Shown: piece after piece, positions 14,533-17,916 of the stretch | How the letters are laid out: every line of letters starts with the position of its first letter | Position numbering within the stretch: position 1 is the first letter of the stretch | Source of the DNA: DASRRB01 sp036732755 | GTDB taxonomy: Bacteria; Planctomycetota; B15-G4; SIAN01 | Length of the DNA stretch: 17,916 nt | Assembly: GCA_036732755.1 (NCBI GenBank) | Contig: DAINBU010000106.1 | Coordinates: 1-17,916 of the forward strand | Direction: 5' to 3' | The notes under the pieces: generated by a model | Told to the model about the DNA's origin: nothing | Seen by the model: only the letters and a program-made list of their open reading frames with translations | Database searches by the model: none | Made by a program: the position numbers and the translations under genes

Positions 14533-16461
14533 ATGAGCAGCGACGATCCGCACGGCCACGGCGGCGCCTCCCACGACCCGGCGCCCTCCGCGCCGTCCGG
14601 CCCGCCGACCGACTGGGCCATGGTCCGCAACGTCGGGTTGCTGATCGTCCTGTTCATCGTGGTCGCCGCGATCGTGTCGACCGTCTCGTGCCGCTCCACG
14701 GCGCCGACCGCCGAGCAACGCGAGGCCGCCGTCTTCCTCGACTCCTACAACAAGACCTATCAGCAGCTCACCGCCGCGAGCCAGGACGCCGAGTGGCAGG
14801 TGAACGCGCGCATCGTCGAGGGCGACGACCGCGCGGAGAAGGCGAGCAATGCCGCGAAGGAGAAGCTCGCCGCCTTCCAGGGCTCGCAGGAGGTGATCGA
14901 CACCTGCCGGCGGCTCCTGAAGGACGAGGCGAAGCTCGACCCGCTCCAGGCGCGCGAGCTGCGCGTGATCCTCTACTTCGCCGGCGACAAGCCGGCCGTC
15001 GCCAAGGAGCTCGTCGCGCAGCGCATCGCCGCCGAGACGGCGCAGGTGAAGAAGCTGTTCGGCTTCAAGTTCATGCTGCCGGGCGCGGACGGCAAGGCGA
15101 AGGAGGTCTCGACCAACGAGATCGACCACGTCCTGCGCGAGGAGAAGGACCTCGCCAAGCGCCAGCAGGCGTGGGAGACGAGCAAGGGGGTCGGCGCGAC
15201 GTTGAAGGACGGCCTCGCCGACCTGCAGCGGCTGCGCAACGGAACGGTGCGCGCGCTCGGCTACCCCGACTACTTCGCCTACATGGTCGCGCCGTTCGAC
15301 ATGAAGACCGACGAGATGATCGCGCTGAACGACGCCACGCTGAAGCAGCTGCGGCCGCTCTTCCGCGAGCTCCACACCTACTGGCGCCATGAGCTCGCGA
15401 AGCGCTACGGCCAGCCGGTCCCCGATCTGATCCCGGCGCACTGGCTGCCGAACCGCTGGGCGCAGGAGTGGAGCGAGCTCCTGCAGGTCCCCGGCGTCGA
15501 CCTCGACGGCGCGCTGAAGGAGAAGACGCCCGAGTGGATCGTCCAGCAGGCCGAGCGCTTCTACGTGAGCCTCGGCTTCGAGCCGCTCCCGAAGACGTTC
15601 TGGGAGAAGTCGTCGCTCTACCCGGTCCCGCCCGGCGCCGGCTTCAAGAAGAACAACCACGCGACCGCGTGGCACATCGACCTCGACCACGACGTGCGCT
15701 CGCTCATGAGCGTCGAGCCGAACAGCGAGTGGTACCAGACGACGCACCACGAGCTCGGCCACATCTACTACTACCTCTCCTACTCGCGCCCCGAGGTGCC
15801 GTGCGTGCTGCGCGACGGCGCCTGCCCGGCGTTCCACGAGGGGATCGGCACGATGATCGGGCTCGCGGCGATGCAGCCGCGCTTCGTGAAGGCGATCGGG
15901 CTCGAGGCGGCGAGCGGCGGCGCGAAGCCCGACCCGATCCAGATGCTCCATAAGGACGCGCTCTTCTACATCGTGTTCGCGCCCTTCAGCTCCGGCACGA
16001 TGCTCCACTTCGAGCACGAGCTCTACGCGAAGGAGCTCCCGAAAGCGCAGTGGAACCAGCGCTGGTGGGAGCTCGTCGCGAAGTACCAGGGGGTCGCGCC
16101 GCCGGCTCCGCGTAATGAAGAGTTCTGCGACGCCGCGACCAAGACCCACATCAACGACAACCCGGCCCAGTACTACAAGTACGCGCTCGCCAACGTCTTC
16201 CTGATACAGGTGCACGACCACATCGCGCGCGAGATCCTGCACGAGGACCCGCACGACACCAACTACTTCGGGCGCAAGGAGGTCGGCGACTTCCTGAAGA
16301 CGGTGCTCTCCCCCGGCGCGACCCAGGATTGGCGCAAGCTGATGAAGGAGAAGGTCGGCGGCGAGCTCTCGGCCGACGCGATGATGCGCTACTTCGCGCC
16401 GCTCATGTCCTGGCTGCAGGAGCAGAACAAGGGGCGCAAGCACACCCTGCCCGACGTCTGA
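14533..16461 (+). CDS. M2 family peptidyl-dipeptidase (angiotensin-converting-enzyme-like), membrane-anchored
   Basis: 642 residues from the ATG at 14533 with GGGAG about 7 nt upstream; an upstream start at 14467 would add 22 unsupported residues. A hydrophilic His/Pro-rich N-terminus is followed by one membrane helix (about 33-52), so the catalytic domain should face the periplasm. The zinc motif is HELGH (406-410) in TTHHELGHIYYYL, with E436 in FHEGIG as third ligand. K537 and H539 (ATKTHI) match ACE K511 and H513, and Y547/Y550 match Y520/Y523, which hold the substrate. The position of the ACE chloride ligand R522 is K549 here. The family removes C-terminal dipeptides from peptides. Length matches a single-domain bacterial ACE. 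Ten bases separate it from the antiporter gene, suggesting an operon. Confidence 0.93.
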   Translation: MSSDDPHGHGGASHDPAPSAPSGPPTDWAMVRNVGLLIVLFIVVAAIVSTVSCRSTAPTAEQREAAVFLDSYNKTYQQLTAASQDAEWQVNARIVEGDDRAEKASNAAKEKLAAFQGSQEVIDTCRRLLKDEAKLDPLQARELRVILYFAGDKPAVAKELVAQRIAAETAQVKKLFGFKFMLPGADGKAKEVSTNEIDHVLREEKDLAKRQQAWETSKGVGATLKDGLADLQRLRNGTVRALGYPDYFAYMVAPFDMKTDEMIALNDATLKQLRPLFRELHTYWRHELAKRYGQPVPDLIPAHWLPNRWAQEWSELLQVPGVDLDGALKEKTPEWIVQQAERFYVSLGFEPLPKTFWEKSSLYPVPPGAGFKKNNHATAWHIDLDHDVRSLMSVEPNSEWYQTTHHELGHIYYYLSYSRPEVPCVLRDGACPAFHEGIGTMIGLAAMQPRFVKAIGLEAASGGAKPDPIQMLHKDALFYIVFAPFSSGTMLHFEHELYAKELPKAQWNQRWWELVAKYQGVAPPAPRNEEFCDAATKTHINDNPAQYYKYALANVFLIQVHDHIAREILHEDPHDTNYFGRKEVGDFLKTVLSPGATQDWRKLMKEKVGGELSADAMMRYFAPLMSWLQEQNKGRKHTLPDV

Positions 16462-16471
16462 TCCGAGCGCG

Positions 16472-17916
16472 ATGCCGAACGTCACCGTAGAGATCCTGCT
16501 GCTGCTCTTGATCTCGACCGCGCTCTTCGGCGTGGTCGCGCGCAAGCTGCGCGTCCCCGACGCGATCGTGCTGGTGCTCGCGGGGCTCGGCGTGAGCCAG
16601 GTGCCCGGGCTGCCCCATCCGCGGCTCGAGCCCGAGAACGTCTTCCTGCTGGTCCTGCCGCCGCTGCTCTATTCGCAGGCGTGGTTCACGTCGTGGCCCG
16701 ACTTCAAGAAGTGGCTGCGCCCGATCTTCCTGCTCGCGGTCGGGCTCGTGATCTTCACGACGGTCCTGGTGGCGCTCGCGCTCCACGCGATGGCGCCGGA
16801 GCTGCCGCTGGCGCTCTGCTTCGCGCTCGGCGCCATCGTCTCGCCGCCCGACGCCGTCGCCGCGAGCGCCGTCGCGCAGGCGTTCCGGCTGCCCAAGCGC
16901 GTCGTCACCATCCTCGAGGGCGAGAGCCTCGTGAACGACGCGACCGGCCTCGTCGCGCTCGCCTTCGCGCTCGCGGCTCTGCAGCGCGGCGAGTTCTCGG
17001 TGGCCTCCGCGTCGGGCCGCTTCGTGCTCGTCGCGGGGGGCGGCATCGCGTTCGGGCTCCTGCTCGCGGCGGCCGTCGCGCCGATCTTCAAGCGCCTGCG
17101 CGACGACGCGATCGTGCTCGCGCTCTCGCTCGTCGTGCCCTACGTCGCCTACCTGGTCGCCGACCGCTGGCTGCACGTGTCGGGCGTGCTCGCGGTGGTG
17201 AGCGCCGGCATCTGGCTCGGCGCGCGCGCGTCGAAGATCCTCTCGCCGAACGCGCGCCTCCAGGGCTTCGGTTTCTGGAGCACGCTCGTCTTCCTGCTGA
17301 ACGGCTCCGTGTTCCTGATGATCGGTCTTCAGCTCCCCGACATCACCGCCGGGATGTGCGCGGCGGGCCACCCGATCGGCGACCGCCTCGGCATCGCCGC
17401 CGCGATCTGCGGCGTCGTGATCCTCTCCCGCCTGATCTGGGTCTTCCCCGGCGCCTATCTGCCGCACCTCTTCTCGCGCCGCATCCACGCGCGCGAGCCG
17501 ATGCCCTCGTGGCAGAACGTGACGATCCTGGGCTGGAGCGGCATGCGCGGCGTCGTCTCGCTCGCCGCCGCGCTCGCGCTGCCCGAGACGCTCGCGTCGG
17601 GCGCGCCGCTGCCCGGCCGCGACCTGCTGATCTTCCTCGCCTTCTCCGTCACGCTCGCGACGCTCGTGCTGCAGGGGCTGACGCTGCCGCTGCTGATCAA
17701 GCTGCTCGGCGTCCAGAACACGGGCGACACCGAGCTCGAGGAGGAGCGCGGCGCGCGGATCGCCGCGATCAGCGCGTCGCTGCAGCGGATCCGCGAGCTC
17801 CTGAAGGACCCGACCGTCGACGGCGAGGCCGGCAAGATCGTCGCCGCCGATTTCGAGGACCGCCTGCGCCGCCTGCACGCCGGTCACGCCGGTTCCCTCG
17901 CGGTGCAGCACGCCGA
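16472..17916 (+). CDS. CPA1 family Na+/H+ antiporter (NhaP-like), 3' end missing
   Basis: 481 complete codons are visible from the ATG at 16472; the frame is still open at the right edge. The protein has about twelve hydrophobic segments up to residue 412, then a charged helical C-terminal region (LEEERGARIAAISASLQRI). Family marks seen: GAIVSPPDAVAASAVA (120-135) with the ion-binding D127; EGESLVNDATGLVA (149-162) with the Asn-Asp pair N155-D156 typical of electroneutral CPA1 exchangers; and GMRGVVSLAAALALP (357-371). It exchanges Na+ (or K+) for H+ across the inner membrane. The Shine-Dalgarno is weak (CGAG), fitting coupling to the M2 peptidase gene whose stop lies 10 bases upstream. Whether a TrkA-C or cyclic-nucleotide domain follows cannot be seen. 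Confidence 0.92.
   Translation, partial: MPNVTVEILLLLLISTALFGVVARKLRVPDAIVLVLAGLGVSQVPGLPHPRLEPENVFLLVLPPLLYSQAWFTSWPDFKKWLRPIFLLAVGLVIFTTVLVALALHAMAPELPLALCFALGAIVSPPDAVAASAVAQAFRLPKRVVTILEGESLVNDATGLVALAFALAALQRGEFSVASASGRFVLVAGGGIAFGLLLAAAVAPIFKRLRDDAIVLALSLVVPYVAYLVADRWLHVSGVLAVVSAGIWLGARASKILSPNARLQGFGFWSTLVFLLNGSVFLMIGLQLPDITAGMCAAGHPIGDRLGIAAAICGVVILSRLIWVFPGAYLPHLFSRRIHAREPMPSWQNVTILGWSGMRGVVSLAAALALPETLASGAPLPGRDLLIFLAFSVTLATLVLQGLTLPLLIKLLGVQNTGDTELEEERGARIAAISASLQRIRELLKDPTVDGEAGKIVAADFEDRLRRLHAGHAGSLAVQHA

Noticed and set aside
11468..14536. A 1022-residue plus-strand open frame opposite the kinase and thioredoxin genes
   Set aside because: Composition is Arg/Asp/Glu/Ala-rich without domain motifs, as expected for the shadow of a GC-rich gene; the minus-strand genes have full catalytic motifs.
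16403..17911. A 502-residue minus-strand open frame opposite the antiporter
   Set aside because: It is a charge-rich shadow; the plus strand encodes all CPA1 antiporter motifs and simply runs off the window edge.
1..17916. CRISPR array, tRNA/rRNA, insertion sequence, integrase or attachment site
   Set aside because: None of the required repeats, cloverleaf sequences, transposase motifs or terminal inverted repeats were seen anywhere in the window.

Overview
The window is a very GC-rich stretch (roughly 70% by eye) of ordinary bacterial chromosome with no tRNA, rRNA, insertion sequence or CRISPR array that I can see. Its gene content points to a planctomycete or close relative. It has two ECF-like sigma-70 factors fused through a membrane segment to carboxypeptidase-regulatory-like beta-sandwich repeats, a Tat-exported Gfo/Idh/MocA oxidoreductase of the kind abundant in Planctomycetota, and a B-box-like zinc/membrane protein. 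This taxonomic reading is an inference from gene families, not from a marker gene.

Layout: (1) 1-167, start of a response regulator (minus), running off the left edge. (2) 168-472, an intergenic region with a perfect 20-bp palindrome and related half-sites. (3) 473-3538, sigma factor fusion 1 (minus). (4) 3682-5828, a divergent pair: a leucine-carboxyl-methyltransferase-like SAM enzyme translationally coupled (ATGA) to a Tat-signal Gfo/Idh oxidoreductase. (5) 5844-6776, a zinc-ribbon/polytopic membrane protein (minus). (6) 6907-11401, a divergent two-gene unit: sigma factor fusion 2, whose Shine-Dalgarno lies inside a strong predicted hairpin, then after 4 bases a paralogue of its whole extracytoplasmic part without the sigma domains. 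(7) 11417-13339, a 7-TM-like hybrid histidine kinase (minus). (8) 13418-14413, an exported thioredoxin/TlpA-like protein with an in-frame TGA at the first cysteine of the CxxC active site (minus). (9) 14533-17916, divergent again: a membrane-anchored M2-family (ACE-like) peptidase and a CPA1 Na+/H+ antiporter cut by the right edge.

The most notable item is the TGA-interrupted thioredoxin-like gene. Reading TGA as selenocysteine gives one continuous 331-residue protein with signal peptide, UGPC redox motif, cis-Pro loop and helical-repeat tail. A 7-bp hairpin with a G in the first two loop bases starts 13 nt after the TGA, as expected for a bacterial SECIS element. A conventional annotation would split it into two spurious genes or a pseudogene. 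The second notable item is the sigma fusion / sigma-less paralogue operon, which looks like a one-component transmembrane transcription switch with a decoy or co-receptor.

Signalling dominates the window (two sigma fusions, hybrid kinase, response regulator), beside envelope-facing enzymes (thioredoxin-like protein, peptidase, Tat oxidoreductase). Functional links between them are conjecture except where operon overlap or spacing is stated.
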